A stretch of 64,000 nucleotides of DNA from NCBI GenBank assembly GCA_029641185.1, contig JAPWGK010000013.1, positions 1,240,001 to 1,304,000 on the forward strand, in the 5' to 3' direction. This DNA comes from Pseudofabraea citricarpa (taxonomy: Eukaryota; Ascomycota; Leotiomycetes; Helotiales; Dermateaceae). The position numbers and the translations under genes are program-made. The notes under the pieces were generated by a model. It was not told where the DNA came from, searched no databases, and saw nothing but the letters and a program-made list of their open reading frames with translations. Below are positions 62,201-64,000 of this stretch, piece after piece (within the stretch, counting starts at the first letter, position 1; every line of letters starts with the position of its first letter).

Positions 62201-64000
62201 ATTACTTATAATTACTAGAATAATAATAAATATAATCGAAATTAGGGAACCTAAGATTTAAGATATTAGATTAATATTTAATAATTTAATTAGATAAAAA
62301 GATATAAGTCTTATAATCAAGTAAAATAAAAAGCTTATTAGAAGAAATAATAATATTCCTATTAATCTAAGGGGTAATATCTTAATTTCTTAAGAGATCG
62401 AGTCTTAAGTAAAAGCTAAAAAACTAATATAAGAAGTTATATTAATATCTTTAGTAATTATAAAATAATAGAAAAGTAATTTACTTAATTAATTTTTAGG
62501 ACTTTTATCTTCTAATAATACTCTTAAACCTAAAAGTATATTAGCTTTAGGAAATAAGAATAATAATAAAATAATAAAAGCTAACTTAAGTAATCTATTA
62601 CTAAGAAGAATAATATCTTAGGTAATTATATAATAAAAGGGATTATATAATTAAATAATAAGTTAATAAAAATCTTTTTAGGGAAAACCTAAAGAAAAAG
62701 CTTTAGCTTAGCTTCTAGAACTAAAGTATAAGTATAAGTATAAGAAATTTAGTCTAGTAATATAATCTAGTAAGAGACTCTAAGATAAAGATTATAAGAG
62801 CTTTAGAGGAAATAAAAAGAATATAATATATTTTTTTATAAAAATAAAAGGTAAGTAACTTAAAGAAATAATAAATCGAGCTAAATATTAATATATTAAT
62901 ATATTTAATAACTTTTATTATATTTATTAGCTTAATTAATTAAAGGGATAAAATAAAGATTATTTTAAAATAATATATATAATAATTATTATAATATTAT
63001 AAATAAAAGTCTTAAGAATAAATACGTAAATAAGCGGTCTCTTAAGTAAACTCCTAAGTATTTATTAAAATAATATACTAAAAATACTAAAATATTAGAA
63101 GAATCTAATAAATTATCTACTTAGTATTTACTTTAAAGATAATATAAAACTAAAGCTCTAAAACCTAAAAAATAAAAATTACTAGTAAGTAATTAAGATC
63201 TTAGAAATAAAAACTAAATTAATTTCTCTAAAATAAATATTTATATATAAACTAGACTTATCTAGAATAATAACCTAATACTAATTATAAATTATAGTTT
63301 AAGGTAATTTATAAGATAATAAATTAATTATATTAACTTATATAATTATTCTTATATTATAATTATTTTAAGTAATAATAATAATTATAATACGCTTTAA
63401 TCTTAAGTCTAAATAATTTAATATAATTAATATATTTATTAATATCTTAAGAGAAGAAAATAAAACCTTAATTACTTATTTATTACCTAATAGATTTAAA
63501 ATACTAGGAATATATATAAAGATTAATCGAGTATTATATAATTTAAGAGACTCTTTTATTTTATAATTTTATAAATTCTTAGTTATTTTAAAGAAGCTAA
63601 ATCTAATTATATATAAAAAAGACTTATATATTTATATAAGCCTAAGATCTAAAATTTTAGTTATATTTTATATTAATAATATATAAGTATTATATTATAA
63701 AAGTAATAAAACTAAAACCTAAGAGATTATTTATAAACTTAATAAAACGTATAAACTTAGAAACCTTAGGGATATAAAATAATTCCTAAGAATATATATT
63801 ATTAGAGATCGAGCTTAGAAAAAGATATAATTAGTTTATAATATATATATTAAAAAGATTATTATTAGATTTAATTTAATAAATAGAAAATACCTAAGTA
63901 TTTTATTACTAATAATAAAATTTATAAAAAATATAAGATAAACCTCTAAAGCTTAAGTTAAGAAATATTAAGAAAAAGTAAGCTTAGTATTATATATTAT
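59083..64000 (+). mobile_element. Ty1/Copia element D, cut by window end
   Basis: 5' LTR at 59083-59279 and primer-binding site ATTATAAGCCCGGC at 59280-59293. The internal region is colinear with unit A from its start to about 40.37 kb, ending just after reverse transcriptase (FYINNI near 63666-63683). It does not have the 745-base deletion of C. The 3' part lies beyond the window. Confidence 0.8.

Larger units (their letters stand above)
18060..64000. repeat. RIP-mutated AT-rich heterochromatin-like block
   Basis: About 46 kb composed almost entirely of A and T. CpA and TpG dinucleotides are nearly absent by eye, while CG, CT and CC steps persist, which is the fingerprint of RIP (CpA to TpA on either strand). 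TAA and TAG saturate all frames and no believable gene remains. The content is repetitive: satellites, an inverted repeat and nested Copia elements, listed separately. Confidence 0.9.

Noticed and set aside
18060..64000. Mitochondrial DNA inserted in the nucleus, given the AT content
   Set aside because: No mitochondrial gene, tRNA or rRNA is recognisable, and the loss is specific to CpA/TpG with retained CpG, which fits RIP of transposons.

Overview
The window is from a filamentous ascomycete (Pezizomycotina). The evidence is short GT-AG introns of 44-76 bases with CTRAC/GCTAAC-type branch sites, a multidomain type I highly reducing polyketide synthase (HR-PKS), a Zn2Cys6-type regulator relic, and a very large AT-rich block with the signature of repeat-induced point mutation (RIP). 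Species cannot be named from the sequence.

Region 1 (1 to about 15.3 kb) has normal base composition and holds a compact secondary-metabolite locus. In order it has a group A flavin monooxygenase of the salicylate hydroxylase type (683-2281, 437 residues, six exons including a 5-base microexon), an HR-PKS (3517-11534, ten exons, 2502 residues, KS-AT-DH-cMT-ER-KR-ACP), an aldo-keto reductase with a mitochondrial-like presequence (12511-13678, 351 residues), and, on the minus strand, the C-terminal half of a fungal transcription factor with two in-frame stops and no DNA-binding domain (14141-15292). The inferred logic is that the PKS builds a reduced, C-methylated chain and the two oxidoreductases tailor it. 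No thioesterase, reductase release domain, hydrolase or transporter is in the window, and the only regulator looks dead.

Region 2 (15.3 to 18.0 kb) is a transition with one plausible 56-codon membrane protein and otherwise degenerate sequence.

Region 3 (about 18.0 to 64.0 kb) is extremely AT-rich. CpA and TpG are almost absent while CpG, CpT and CpC survive, and I see no believable open reading frame. It begins inside a repeat whose outer edge is less mutated. It contains AT satellites, a 1.4 kb near-perfect inverted repeat (21133-22549), a telomere-like hexamer array, several minisatellites, and an unidentified degenerate stretch (23-35 kb). From 35.4 kb it holds nested Ty1/Copia retrotransposons. 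Six LTRs are all exactly 197 bases. They define a tandem compound insertion (35451-46081), a complete solo element with a perfect target duplication (47840-54778), and an element cut by the window end (59083-64000), inserted around an older relative (46087-47834 plus 54784-59077). The primer-binding site matches the anticodon arm of initiator tRNA-Met, so half-tRNA priming is inferred. The elements carry an unusual extra 1.9 kb module between RNase H and the 3' LTR.

All exon boundaries were worked out by hand from splice motifs and family conservation. For all three genes the exon lengths sum to a multiple of three with no internal stop.
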